In this document: in pieces, positions 21,766 through 33,989 of the stretch
How positions within the stretch are numbered: position 1 is the stretch's first letter
How the letters are laid out: the number at the start of each line of letters is the position of its first letter
Assembly: GCA_004802725.1 (NCBI GenBank)
Contig: SGPM01000202.1
Coordinates: 1-45,398, forward strand
Direction of reading: 5' to 3'
DNA length: 45,398 nt
Origin: Antrodiella citrinella
Taxonomy: Eukaryota > Basidiomycota > Agaricomycetes > Polyporales > Steccherinaceae
Program-made: the position numbers and the translations under genes
Notes under the pieces: generated by a model
What the model was told of the DNA's origin: nothing
Databases searched by the model: none
The model's input: the letters and a program-made list of their open reading frames with translations, nothing else

Positions 21766-22741
21766 GTCTCGTCTGGCAGAGTCGCGGTGAGATCGGTGTA
21801 TGGAGTGGGAGTAGAGAGCAATTTCCGTCTGCCTCTTGTAGAATTACGAAGCGCAAAACCCGACCGACGCACGGGTACGATCCATTGAATATGGCGTCCC
21901 CTCCTCGGCGGGTAGGCTATGATCTGACAGATCTGCGTATCTGAGAACCAGTACAAGGTGGTTCTTGCTCTGTACTTGTGAGACATATTTTGTTCCGCGC
22001 GGGTTCGGAGTTTTGCACAAAATGTAGAACAGAGTAGCGGCGAGAGAACAGCATTGTCGGTCAGAAGACACGCAATGATTTCAACCTCGTGGGCTCGCAC
22101 TGGAAAACAAATTGAGTCGGTGGTTGTAGAAACCCGTACGATAGACGTTAGACGTGGGTACACGCCACAGCCCATGACTCGTTCTGTATGGAGCGGAAAC
22201 TTTTACCAATCAGAACCTAAACACAAATGCACACGAGTAAGTCAAATTCGCTGCGTTCCCATCTGCACGTACGTTGTTTTACAGAACGCCAAGTCAATCG
22301 TATCTGTATGCCCCAAGATAATCAGTGTGTACATCCGTGAGCCATCACCTCAAATGAAGAGACTTCCGTCCCAAAGACTTGGTCACTTGTCCTGATGAGC
22401 TCGGAGGTAAGGGTATACACATGTGATTATCCAGGATAACGAATGGTATATGATAAGAAAAGGACTAGCCTCAAACATGACTTTCTCACAAACGTAGAGA
22501 GGCAGATGGGACGAAACGGGCGTAAAGAAGAAGGGGGAAGGAGAGGGAAGGAGAGGATGGTACTGAGGGAGCGTGGGATGTAAAATGTGTATACGTATGC
22601 TATATACCCAGAGAATCTAAGATTGTGTGATTATAATGGATGCAACAATGGAGACGGAAGTCGAATAAATATCTATGGCACAATGTGTAGATGGATGGGG
22701 CAATGTCTGGATGGAAGTGTGCGTGTGGATGAGAGAAAGGG
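21766..22741. other. Upstream of membrane gene; part duplicated at 29637-30015
   Basis: No gene called. From the ATG up to about 22148 the minus strand matches + strand 29637-30015 (shared blocks such as GATCTGTCAGATCATAG and CTATCGTACGGGT). The duplicated block therefore includes ~380 bases of upstream DNA. 22149-22741 holds the 3' flank of the RhoGAP gene; nothing else seen. Confidence 0.6.
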
Positions 22742-25700
22742 TCAGTGATTGTTCGCCCTACGGCGGGATTTTGACTTGCGGAGTTGAGAGTTGTCGGGAG
22801 GGACGGCACCGTGGCCGTGCGTGGGGACGTAGTCTGGGTCGACCTCCGAGCATTTGAGATGCAGCAGGAGATTATGCACAAACGTCTGTTCATACCTACG
22901 ATACCATTCAATCAACTTTCGTTCTGACACTCGGCGAAAAAGAGAAAAGTCCACTTACGCAGCGTTCGTGAACACAACAGCCATCGAGTCCGAATTACAT
23001 CTGAGCAAATTCGGCGCCATGACCAACGCCAAATTCGCGCTCGTCATCTTCGTGACTGTCATCACCTTCTCTTCCAAGAACAGCTGCAAGAAACTGATCA
23101 CAAACACCACGACGCGCCGGTTGATTGTGGGCAGCCGCTGTACGATCTGCACGCATGTCTCTGGCTCCTTTGCATGTGTAATACAGTCGTTGTACAGCTC
23201 CTCGGGGACCAGAGGGTCGCATAGCTCCCGCAGCCATAGCTTCAGACACGACGCGAGGATCGTGGGGTCGTCGAATCCGTCGAGGGTGTAGTACCCCTTG
23301 TCTATGCGAAGCTTCAACTCTGAGACAGAGTCACCGTCTCCTGGGACGCGGAAGATGCCCTCAGACTTCGTACCGCCAAGCGCGAGTATACCGTCAGCGA
23401 GGAAGGGAAGGATGATAGGCACTTTTTGGTGTGGGTAGTTACGCTCCTGCAGTCGGTAGATGACGTCGAGGGATTCGCCGAAGATAGAGGGATGGAACGC
23501 AGCGTCCTACGTAGCGCTCAAGATCAGCCTATGCAACATCACAGACAGAACGAGTCACTCACCGAAGCGGTCTCAATCTCAGCCAGAGTCGGTGCTTTCC
23601 CTCTCGGACCTTTCCTGGAGATGTTGTCGAGTCTCCGGAGACAATACTTTGCCATGACATCAACTCTGCCCTCCTGCGTACTCGTAGCTTGATGGATATA
23701 CGAATGCAGCGAGCCCTCAAAGTTTTTTGACGGCGGGAACGTCACCAGCAGAACACACAAAAGCTGCCATCCTTTGAACACGCTCTCTCTACGAGAAGTA
23801 TCAGCAATACAATAGAAAGAGCGAATGAAACGAATATAGACTCACGTGCTAGGATTACCCGTCAATTGCTTCATGACCTGACAATAAATCTCATCCCTCA
23901 ACTCTCCATGCGTCAACCCAGCCCCAAGCAACCACCTCTCCTCCTCCAGTAGCACCGCATTCAGCGTCGTCGAATGCAGACTCGCCGTCGATCCATTATG
24001 CGGCGACGGCGCGGACCCAGGTCCAGTCCGGTCGCCCATGATACGCTGGATACACCGGAACGTCTTCGTCGCCTCTTTGTGCAGCTGCTTGTTCATCAGC
24101 TGCAGGAGCGGCGTGTTCAGCGGGGCCTTCTGCCATGTCATCATCTGAGACACGGGCACGTTCCGCTTGAAGATGAAGCCGGTCCGGTGCGTCGAGAAGT
24201 ACTGTCTTGCGAACTGCGATTCGGAAAACTGGAGGATGTCCGAGGCGAGGTCATCTGGGAGGATCGGGTGTACGCTACACAGGCCAGTCAATATCATCAA
24301 GCACGAAAGCAGGAAATGGCACGTACCCCGTGTTGAGTGAGATCTTCCTTGCAGCAGCATCTCCGTAGATGTCATCAGGCATACCGTAAGTGGCCCGTTG
24401 GGGGGAAGAGGGTGATGGTTGAGCAAGCGGGGGCTTATGCGAATGCGTGTCAATCAGGATAGGTTTGCCTATGAGCCTGTTCTTGACGGGGCTCATATTC
24501 TGCGTCATCTCTGTCCTCGTTTGTGAGTACACATCCATATGAAATGAAACACGATGCACTCACCAGCGTTCAATATCGGCGCACCGATCTCTTTGCCTCG
24601 CAGCTGTACAGGTGCACTCACGTTCCTCATCGGCACAGGTGGTTTCTTCGGCGTCGACGGTGTCCGTGGTGCATCCCGGCTGTACCGTCCGCCCATAGAG
24701 GGATTTATGCTGACTCGGATGGGCTCCCTAAATTGAATCGGAGACAACGGACTCGAAGGCGAGGTCGACGGACTCTGGGCTGGAGGCGGGACAGGCGTCG
24801 AGCCTGATCCTGAAGACGACTGAGAATTCGACAGCGCGATCATCTCTAGCGCCGCCGTCAACGACTGGGGCGCAGGCGACCTATACGCGTAGCTCGAATG
24901 CGTCGACTTCGAGGACCTCGACCTGTTCAGCCCATTCGTCGCCGCGACTCCATTCGGGTCACTCCGCTGTACCTCCCCGTTCTCCCTTTTCTCCTTTTCT
25001 TTTCCTGACGCCCGACTCCCTGCCCTACTCCGCCCACCACTCCCAGTTGACTTCCTCGGACTCGGCGGTGGACTTGTGTCCGTCGCGTACGGGCTGCCAG
25101 GGATTGGAGCAAGCGGGTGACCACGCTGGTACGCCAACGGACTCTGGCTTTCTCGCGTGCCCAAATGCGAGTTGTACCGCTCCCCGGACGTCGACTTGCG
25201 CAGATTGGGTCTTTTGACAGGACTTGGCGTCGGCGTGGTTTGGTTCGAGTGACCGTGTCTTGACGACGAAGGTGAGGAACGCGTGGAAGACTGGGACCGG
25301 CGGGAGCGAAGTTGCTGTGAGGTGTCTTGTTCGGATGTATGGGAGCGTGAACGGCGGTAGGTCGGTTTGCCGTTGGGTGAGCTGTGGTTTGAGGCGGACG
25401 TGGATCCTGACCCAGAACCGGACGCAGACGGGTCGGGCTGAGAGAGGAGCTTCGAGTTGCGATTCGTGAGAGACAAACGACGGCCAAGAGCGGTGTTCTG
25501 CGGTGCCCGGGTAAGAACACAAAAGAGCTGAACTAAAGATTGCGCTCACCTGAAGCACGCCCAGCGGAATGACGAACGCCTGTGGACGTTCCCAAACCGT
25601 CTCGCCCGTTTTCGTCTGATAGTAGTACGGTATCCCACTCGACTCGTCAATCATCTCCCACCATTCTCCATCCGGACTTGGAGGCAATCTGCATTCGTAC

Positions 25701-26269
25701 AAGCGCATCAAGAATACGCAGGAGTGATAGCATCACACACAAACATCACGATGATCAACGAGACAAACGCTGATTAGCACGATATAAAGGCAGTAGAAAC
25801 GCAAGCGTACGCACAGAAAGTTACCGACAGGTGGGTCCCAGCTCACTTCACCAGACGCAGGGCATGCGAAAAATGAGACACCGGACTGTCCATCACGTCG
25901 ATCAAACGGTAAAACAAGGGGATAGACGTGTGTCTGGATGAGTACACGCGCACAAACAAACAAAAGGTAAATTGGACGCACTTGTGGGTCCACCAGGGTC
26001 ACCCAAAAGTTAGATCCCCAACCGTCTTCGGGTTGGTGTCCGGAGGGCGTGAGGGTGCGAGACGGTCGGAGAGACGGCGTGCCAGGCGTGTCATGGGCTG
26101 GTGCGGGCTTGCCATTGACGTGCAGCGCGGGGGCAGGCGGGATGTCGGAAGTAGAAGCGTTTGCGGAGAGCTCTGAAGGTGAGGAGGGATTTGGGAGGTT
26201 GCTGGACGGTTTGTCGGCTGTTTTGGGACGATTGGGAGAAGTCGTCGGGGACTGCGCGACGACAGGCAT
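22742..26269 (-). CDS. WW-WW-MyTH4-RhoGAP protein (Vilse/ARHGAP39 architecture), 990 aa
   Basis: Nine exons: 26269-25982, 25885-25815, 25688-25550, 25497-24564, 24510-24327, 24274-23846, 23788-23563, 23506-22959, 22895-22742; phases close to 991 codons. Domain order: WW1 ~84-118 (FWVTLVDPQ ... GEVSWDPP), WW2 ~128-160 (EWWEMIDESSGIPYYYQ ... VWERPQ), a ~310-residue Ser/Arg/Pro-rich linker, MyTH4 ~520-757 (SESQFARQYFSTHRTGF, HGELRDEIYCQVMKQL, GWQLLCVLLVTFPPS), RhoGAP ~765-945 with the arginine finger in SEGIFRVPG (~R810) and MTSANLALVMAPNLLRC. It should switch off Rho-type GTPases in the cytosol or cortex and so act on actin and polarity; the target GTPase is unknown. WW2 and the following VIPLGVLQ resemble animal Vilse closely. 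Start is the first ATG of the open frame. Confidence 0.9.
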
Positions 26270-26731
26270 GATGATGGGTATCACAAGAAAGACGACGACC
26301 TGTGAGCGGGAAGCAAGTTCATGAAGACGAGACGGCGAAGAAAACGATTGATACTGGAGGGTCGATGGAGGGGCAAGGCAATTGTCGAAACGGGACGCAA
26401 AGCGCTAGATGCTCGTTAGCTGAGGGAAAAAGAGAGACGGGTGTAGAATGTAACGGTGTGGAGAGGTATCCTGTTGCTGTGTTTTGAAGGCTGGTCGCTG
26501 TTGTGGACGGCGTTGAAGGGTGGTTGCTCGACGAGTCGACGGCGGCGGCGTGCCTGCGTTTATGGGCGTCTATACGTAAACGTGACACTGTGTCGACCAT
26601 GACATGCGCGGCGTGACTCCGCCGTGAGGGTCGTCACAATGCCTTGTACGGCGAACAAATCGCCGTACCAGTAGGTGCGGCTCGTCGCAGAAAACAACAA
26701 AGTAATAATACAGAAAGATCTCAATAATATC
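26270..26731 (-). promoter_or_regulatory. Promoter region of the RhoGAP gene
   Basis: 462 bases between the acyltransferase stop (26732) and the RhoGAP ATG (26269), both genes on the minus strand. No gene; CT/GA-rich stretches near 26440-26540 on the transcribed side but no clear TATA. Confidence 0.4.
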
Positions 26732-29031
26732 CTACTCATTCTTACCCGCCTCGATCCTCCCCCGCTCTCTACCCACCACCTCTCTCGCCACACTCACATA
26801 CGCCTCAAACCGCTTCTCAAACCCATCACACAGCCGCCTCGCCACACCCTCCGACGCCGGAACGCGGTCCGCAGCGATGGACACACACATCCCACCGGCG
26901 TAAGAGATGATCCCCATCCCAACCGTACCCTTGCCGCTCTGCGGCGGGAGCGCCGTCCATGTGATGACCTCGACGCCTTCGAGCGTGATGCGTTTCTTCG
27001 CTGGGCCAGGGACGCTGAAGAGACGCAGAAAGGTAAATAAATGTGTATAGGTTGTAGAGACGAGACGAGACGTACTTGGTGAGCAAGACGGGGACTGTAG
27101 GAAGTAGGTCAGAAGTAGGTCAGAACGCAACGTGTGAGAGCAAGAAAAATGTCGTACACGACTGCATGACACCCTCCACAACAGGCTTCACCGCCCACTC
27201 CCTCACCACGTTCCAGCTTCCCTTCACCATGACAAATGGCAGCGGCCAGAGCACCGGTGCCTGGCCAGCCATGATCTGCGTAAGGTAGAAAATGATCGTG
27301 GGTAGCAGACTGTGTTTCAACAGCGACATCGACGATCGGGCACCGTGTATGTGTGCGTGCAAAACCTTCTCTGGAGACTGGAGAGACGATGTAGGTGAAG
27401 GATGCAAGTAGACGAGAGAGGCGGTGGAAAGGTTGCGCATGGAGAAGTCGCCAGGACGTCGAATGCTGATAGGTCTGAGTCAACATAGTCAGTCAACATA
27501 ACGAAATCTTCGTTGAACGAAATACGCACATGAAGAAGCCAATGGGCGACGGTAGTACTCGTCTCAACAGCCCTCGCACTCGTCCCCACACACTACCTGC
27601 ACCCTCAGATAGAATCCGTCGCTGTACCTCAGCCCCGCACACGTCCGCCATAACGGCGCACATCACGTCGTTGACTGTCACATGCCCCACCTTCGACCTT
27701 CCTCCAGGCTCTCCCACCGCACTCCCTGGCCTCTTCCCCGAAAATGCCTGCTGACACAGCTTGATGTCGTCCATACTGACAGCCTTGGATCGACAGAACT
27801 CGCGTGACTTGACTCGAGCCGTAGGTTGGGACGCCGTGAGCATGTCGACGCGCCAGCACGTCAGTGCAAACAGCAGGAGCTGTATCGAGCCTTGATACAC
27901 GCTGAGGACAAGCGAAAACGCGATAGTCCATGCATACATCGTCCAAAACAGTGACAGCAGGACGAGGTGTATGAGGGGCGCGAGAAATACGTTTGACGAG
28001 GGATTGGAATATCGATCTAGCGGTCGAAGATATGGATGGACTTTGGAGGGTGTGATGCGGGCGCGTTTATATTCTCGTATCGCAGCAGCAGTCTGTGACA
28101 TCGCTTCGAGCAAGTCTTCGTGGTAGCTTGTCATGTACAATTGGCTGATTACGAAACCTGAAATCCGTTGAGTAGAGCCCGAGACAAGCAACTCATCTTG
28201 ATACATACCTTGTCCGTCTGCAAGCGTGTGGTGACTGTCAAACACGATATGAGAACATTACTGTGGATTCATGTAAGAAACACGCACCCTCTGCTGATGA
28301 TCGCACATTTCGCTCCCTCCTCGTCTCGGTAATTCTCCACCAGCACCATCTCCCACAACGGTCTCGACAAGTCCCAGTCTTGCGCTATGAAGTCACCCAT
28401 CTGTGTATTGGTCACGCACTGTTATGTACACGAATAAACAAGCGACGTACCAACTCGTCCAGCTCAGCTTTCCCAGCAGGCTCGGGCAGCCTTATCGTCC
28501 GAACATGGTTGTTGACATCAAAGTAAGGGTCGTCTTCGAACCTTGCGCCATGAAATTTGCGACCAACAGAAGTAACACGTTGTCCGTACTTGGGGAACTT
28601 GGAACGCAGTCTACGAACAGCCTGTGGAATGAATCTGAGCTCCACGGGTCCGCATGCGATATGAACATACATACGTACATTCTGTATGTCCTCGATAGTC
28701 AATTGACCTCGCATAGTGAACATGCATGCGCAGACCTTCCTTGAGACTAATGAGAAGCGGCTGATGTATCGAGACCAAGTGCACTCACCGGATTGAAGTC
28801 CGTTGTATCCGTCAACAGCAGAAATAGGTTGTCAATCCCTCCGATAGTTTGTCTCCGCTCCTCTAGTTCTCTTTCTATCCAGTCTCCAGCAGACAGAAAC
28901 TTGCTTGCGCACCATCCTACAACCCCTCCCGTGCGTTCCATGTCGGAAAGTGAAGACTGAAGCTTCCGCTGCACCGAAACGTCCGTCTCGTGGGGAAGGC
29001 CATTTGGCGAAGTAGATGATGTTGATACCAT
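26732..29031 (-). CDS. WS/DGAT-type O-acyltransferase (wax ester synthase/DGAT family), 618 aa
   Basis: Nine exons: 29031-28789, 28735-28679, 28621-28451, 28400-28288, 28234-28209, 28157-27530, 27474-27158, 27094-27076, 27014-26732; phases close to 619 codons. Exon 5 (26 bases) carries the catalytic HHxxxDG motif as HHTLADG (~196-202), preceded by DWDLSRPLWEMVLVENY. A hydrophobic block ~255-300 (APLIHLVLLSLFWTMYAWT...) may anchor it in the ER. TVNDVMCAVMADVCG and the C-terminal LTNVPGPAKKR ... GTVGMGIISYAGGMCVSIAAD are the usual C-terminal half (DUF1298-like). The family joins acyl-CoA to alcohols or diacylglycerol to make wax esters or triacylglycerol; the acceptor here is not predictable. 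Exon 8 is only 19 bases and completes the LTNVPGP motif across two introns. Confidence 0.88.
28209..28234 (-). other. 26-base micro-exon carrying the acyltransferase catalytic motif
   Basis: Flanked by TTGACAG acceptor and GTATGTAT donor. It encodes HHTLADGQ with split codons at both ends. Skipping it would remove the active site and change the frame. Confidence 0.8.
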
Positions 29032-29636
29032 GTTGAGAATACGAGAGTAGAAATCTATGAAAGTTCTTCTAGGGTTGGATGAGCATAAGAGTCGTGGTAG
29101 AAAGCAAAGCGCGTGGAGTGTGGGCGTCGGTGACGTCTCGTATCCCGCTTCAGACGCCTATAACTGGTCGGTTGGTAGCCGGCACCCGGAAGCAAAATCG
29201 TTGAACGTTGGACTGCTACTCTGGGTCAGAGTTATTCTAACGAGACCGGCGGCTTTGAGGACTCAGGAGACGAGATTTTGAAAGCGTTTGAACACATATT
29301 TCACACTTGTGGTGCTCGTATGACTGTTAACGTTCTAAGTTTGGTGGAAGTTGATGATGCCGACTTGAAGGGAATAGATGATGGCAATAATGTCACGAGG
29401 AGTTTGAGAGAGAGAGAATGTAAAGATTTTGAACCGACTGAAGATGGATGTCGTCACGGATATGTGACATGCGTCTTGTTTGTGCGCGCCGTACATCTCC
29501 ACTTACATTCTGTACCAAATGAGTCGTCCTAGGCTGTGGTGTTGCGCGGTCCCGTTCTCAGCCTCAGCATCCCGCCATGACTAGCGGCACGTTGCGTCGA
29601 CGATAGTCGAAGTCGAGAGGAATCAAGGTGCTGTCC
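29032..29636. other. Intergenic, acyltransferase promoter side
   Basis: Upstream of the acyltransferase ATG. A + strand reading 29278-29532 is open but featureless. Homology to the duplicated block begins at about 29637. Confidence 0.45.
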
Positions 29637-30450
29637 GTCTATCGTACGGGTATACACAGCCCACCGACTCTGGACTTTTTTCCAGCGCGAATCCAAGAGT
29701 TTATGGTCGTTGCTTCAAGTCTCCCAATTGTTGAGGCTGTTCTCTCGCTGCTACTCGGGTCTGCATTCTATGCACGACTCCGAACCCAAGCGGAACAAAC
29801 TACGTCCCACAAGTACTAAGCAGGAACTACATTGCACTGGTTCTCGGACACCCAGATCTGTCAGATCATAGACTACCCGCATCTGGGAGGACACCACATT
29901 CAATGGATCATACCTATGTGGATTTTGCGCTTCGTAAGCTACAAGAGGTCGGCGGACTCTGCTCTCTATTCCCACACCATATGCCCATCTCACTGCGACC
30001 ACACCACACCAGACAAGGCAGCTAATAACGGCACTGATTATTTGAGAGTCTCGGATTTCTTGAGCGAATTCCTCCTGGAACTCCCCAGTCAGCCTCGTTC
30101 CCATTTATAATGCTGTTATCGTCGTCTCATGCGAGACACCCTTTTCCAGTGACAGGTCTGGCGTATGCTGTATCTGGCGCATACTTGTAAGTGCATTTTC
30201 AAAAGAACAAACATCCCTACCGTTTTAACATGACGGGCCTCTTCTAGGTGGGAGTTCCTGACCTCTCTCGATTTCGAGTGGAGCTTTCTTACGCGGAGGA
30301 AAGTGGTAACGTGGCCGATGGTATGTTTGACACCGTGCCTACGACTACTATCTCCTCATTGCACTCATCAGATCTCGTACTTCGCTGGACGTTATCTTGC
30401 TCTATTCACTGTCTATATTGCGTAAGTACTGATATCCATGCAGCGACCAA
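29637..30450 (+). pseudogene. 5' half of duplicated nine-exon membrane gene, + strand
   Basis: Matches the minus strand of about 22148 down to 21340: upstream block, exon 1 (GCTAATAACGGC ... LRVSDFL), exon 2 (VSGAY-type), exon 3 (WEF-type region ending in a GTATGTTTG donor near 30320) and exon 4 (SYFAGRYLALF-like, 30369-30421). The initiator ATG is AAG here (30015-30017). Exons 5-7 are missing. The 3' half lies further right on the opposite strand, so the copy has been split by an inversion and cannot make the protein. Confidence 0.75.
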
Positions 30451-30956
30451 AGAATCCAACCTCAATGACACTGAACATCGATTGGTATCAATGCTTTCAT
30501 TTCGCAGACGACCAAGCATTGAAGTCGGACATTGTCCGGTCTTTGGGGTCTTCTTGATTCTCAGTCAGAAATACATAACTGGTGCGCGGTTGGTTAGAAC
30601 TTGAGACGGGTGGCACATGATGAAACCCGCTGTGTCAAGTTGGTTGTACATGGCCCTTCTGCGGGTTCATAGGAGTGGACGGTTGCCAAATCAGCCAGAG
30701 CTCAGGCTGTGAGAAGACGGTGTTTTGGTGTACGTTCCCACCGTTGACATCTCATGGTTGACGGTAAAAAACGCGCCGGAAGCACTCAAGCTCAAGAGTG
30801 CTATTGAATCCGGTGTAGCGTGAAGGATGAACCACATACTGTATACAGAGCAGAAGGTGAGCAATGCATCATATAAGACAAGACGTAAACGCACATATAT
30901 TGCCTACAATTTCGCAATATTCACCCAAGTTGAAGAAAAGAGTACATAGAACTGCA
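30451..30956. other. Inversion junction zone of the scrambled duplicate
   Basis: No gene. The + strand copy of the 5' half fades out near 30450 and the minus-strand 3' half with its flank begins near 30957. The rearrangement breakpoint should lie here. Confidence 0.55.
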
Positions 30957-31520
30957 ACATCTGAGACGTGCGGTGCGACGGAATAATGTGCCAATGAGGA
31001 CCTTGATTATTCACCACCTCCTAGGTCACAGTGCTTCGTGGAGGTAGGCTGTAAAGCGAATTTGTCCTCGGTCACAAGACTGGATGCGGGAAGGTGCTCG
31101 CTGGGAACAGAGAACCACCCACTATATGGCCGGCACAGTTGTCGAGAAGTTCGACACCCTGCGCACAAGGCGATCGGAGACCATCTGTTATGTGTACACT
31201 CTGGCAGTCAGCAAGCGAACAAGTAAAAGTCATGAAATGCGATGTCGACATCGGACATACCAAGGCTACAATAGCTGAGGGAAAGATATTGGTAAATCCC
31301 AGATCCACTAGCTCCGTGGACAAGAGCGCGGCGTTGACGGCTATGCTATTTTTTTCGTTCAGTACCCATAATACGCTGTGCGTGATGGAACCCGAAGCCC
31401 AAAAAGTAGATGAGACCATCTTTAAGCATACGATCCAGGAGTCGGGTGCGCGTGCCAAACGATTCAAGTCTGCAGATCCTGCTGGCGGTCAGAATGAAGA
31501 CGACTCGGACGAGGTCTAGG
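30957..31520 (-). pseudogene. 3' half of duplicated nine-exon membrane gene, minus strand
   Basis: Corresponds to 20217-20800: end of exon 8 (SFGTRTRLLDRMLKDGLIYF) and exon 9 (IAVNAALLSTELVDLGFTNI, FPSAIVALV), followed by the same 3' flank. The reading differs past the ALVC point from the intact gene. It points toward the 5' half on the + strand, that is, tail to tail. Confidence 0.75.
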
Positions 31521-32462
31521 AGGAGTGTAGATGATGCCGTGATGTATCTTGAGCCTGAGACGAATCGTTTCCCTGTTGAAATCTATGATGAGGCAGTTCT
31601 CGTAGATCAACAACGAATTTATCATTGATCCCGTTTTCGTAGATAAAACCCTCTTTTCGTGTATTTCCCCCTCTCATGCGTTTGCAAGAGCTCAGCCAAA
31701 CGCAATACATTCATCTTATTCCTACTGTCCTCAGGAATTCTAACATTCCTAGCAAGATCGTCAGCGCAAGAAGAGTCAGCTGTCAGGACGCGAATGTCAC
31801 TGTTGTGTACCCTCCGCTCCGAGACATATCAAACTTGAATCGGGTTGTTTTTCGACGCTCTCTCGTAGCAAAAGTTCGTACGCGTCAGTTGGCGTCACGG
31901 CGGGAGACCTGTACACATGTACACCGCATGGCGTGTTGCTGTGCCACCCTGTCTCCCCGTTGCTCTCGCACTCTCGTTTCTGTCTCTTCCACTCTCCTCT
32001 TTTTCTCTCCCTCCACCTCTCCCTCGCTCTCTCACTTACGCTCTCCCTTTCGCTATTTCTGCCCTTCGTACTCTCTTGCCTCTCTCTCCCTCTTTCTCCT
32101 TGCTCCGTGCTGTCTCCAGTCTCCATGTCTCTGACGAGGTGCGTTCTCCAGCCTGAACGTCGCCACGCTTATCGATCTTGACCGTCGCATCCAGCAGTGA
32201 AATCTCGGAAGACCTTCCGAGTCATTCGTCACCCTCTCTAGATGCCTTTGTTAGGTGCGCTGGGACCTCCGCCTATCACCTCCTCTTTTAAATCTAAACA
32301 ATCACGCCACTAGCGGGGCCTTGATCGACGATCCTCATCTTGGTCGTCCACTCCCTGAGACTCCAGAGAATCAACTCGTACCGAGGTGTGTTCAAACCGC
32401 AGGCTCTCCACCTCGTATTCTATGTTATAACAACTGCTTCACGCAGCGAGTCCGCGACTCCG
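31521..32462. promoter_or_regulatory. Upstream region of F-box gene 1 with pyrimidine-rich tract
   Basis: About 31955-32125 is strongly CT-rich on the + strand, dominated by CTCTC and TTCTC words, a common feature of fungal core promoters. At about 32378-32451 a leader intron with GTGTGTTC donor and CACGCAG acceptor is likely, because the same arrangement recurs before F-box gene 2 (41393-41457). Confidence 0.5.
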
Positions 32463-33937
32463 ATGAACGACCCTCATCTCACACCCTCTCCGGACATGTC
32501 GATCGTAGCCACTACCCGTGGTGCTTCCACTCCCAGGCTTCCGATAGAGCTCTGCGAGAGGATCATGGACTTCTTCATGTATCTTCCCAACCCAGATGGA
32601 TTTCCCCATAACGACCTCACCTCTCTTGCTGCATGTTCCCTAGTCTGCAAAGCATGGCAGCATAGGGCTCGCTTTCATCTATGTGACATAGTTGCCCTTT
32701 TCTCCCGCCAGCACCTGCTATCCTTCACCGCATTCCTGTCTTCCCGACCTGATTTGTGCACTCGGGTGGTGCATATTAATCTATGGGGCTACTCTGACAG
32801 TGGATCTACCGAGCGCCAGGACGACTCCTGGGTTTCTTCCGCCCCACTCATGCTTCCCGCACTCCCGAATCTCAAGAGCTTGAGGTTCAGAGACATCAAT
32901 TTTTCACACCAGCATGCGATCTTTGACAAAGCATTTGCCAAGTTCAAGCACACATCAAATATTGAATCGGTGCACTTCAAGGAATACCGCGACGTCTCGT
33001 CAATCACCTTTGCCCGTTTCATTCGTCTCACACACGTGCTTGGAGCAGAAGACATCCAATTTGAGACATGCACATTCAATGATGATGTCTCAGACAGACT
33101 TGGAGCTGTCCCTCGTAATATACGCCCAACGAATTGGTGGGTAAGTGCTCCTTCATGGACAGAGCTCGGTCGGACACCATGGGATCAGCGTATCCTTACT
33201 CGCTTTCCGAACTTATCCGAGGTGCGCATTCGGGTGGACAACAAGACCTCTGAAGACTGGGAATCATGCTTCGCGCCACAGCATGAACATCTCTGGTCTC
33301 GCATCCATCAGACGTTTTGCTATGTGGTCTCCGTTCCGAAGACGTTGATACCAGATTGGATCACCTTAAACAAGTCATTCCGAGGGGCGTTTATCATAGT
33401 GGACCTAGGTGGTCATGAAATTGAGTTATTTGAATACTCAGGTGTGCATCATTTAGCTACATGTTACTGCATTGTCTCATCAGCTGGTCCACAGCCGGTC
33501 CTCGCTTGCTCCTGTGGGCAACCGCTGCGTCAAAGTTCGCATCGATAAACGCATCACCAAAGTTCGCAGCGACAACTGAGGCCATCCTCTCGACATGGTC
33601 GAACGCTCTCTACGCCCTTCGTTCCTGTACATTCAAGCGTATCACACTCAACCTCCAATCATTTGGCATTGCTTGGAACTGGGACGAGCATACACCCAAC
33701 ACATGGAAAGCTGTCGACAACGTCCTCTCTCAGTATTACCCCGACCTCCAACGTCTCGACGTGACACTTCCAAAGTTTGATCCGTACCCACCACCTGACC
33801 ATGTGTTATCTTCTCGTTACGGATGTGTCGACCTCATTCAAGGTTCCCTACTCCCGATAATGTGGCAGAAGAATGTTGTGCGGTGGAGATGTCACGACGA
33901 AGATTGCCGCTGTTTTACGTCGGCGCCATGGGAGTAA
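32463..33937 (+). pseudogene. F-box protein 1, one-base frameshift relative to paralogue
   Basis: Starts MNDPHLTPSPDMSIV; F-box-like segment TPRLPIELCERIMDFF then ACSLVCKAWQHRARFHLC, the usual Skp1-binding region, at ~20-70. A variable C-terminal region follows in which the paralogue at 41452 is ~65% similar throughout (LMLPALPNLKSLRFRDI, FAKFKHTSNIESVHF, ETCTFNDDV, VSVPKTLIPDWI). At 33461-33464 one base is missing compared with the paralogue, so the frame after GVHHLA shifts; the old frame continues from 33461 to 33937 (TEAILSTWSNALYALRS, WNWDEHTPNTWKAVD). F-box proteins pick substrates for SCF ubiquitin ligases. The N-terminal 370 residues could still be made. Confidence 0.7.
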
Positions 33938-33989
33938 GTAAACTCTGATGTCTTTGAACGTTTTTGTATCTTCTTACTGCTGGTACAGG

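Noticed and set aside
24505..25711. Several overlapping Ser/Arg-rich frames in the RhoGAP linker
   Set aside because: Only the frame that joins WW2 to MyTH4 is coding; the others are shadows of low-complexity sequence.
31797..32126. Arg/Glu-rich minus-strand reading
   Set aside because: Produced by the CT-rich promoter tract; no gene-like composition elsewhere in it.
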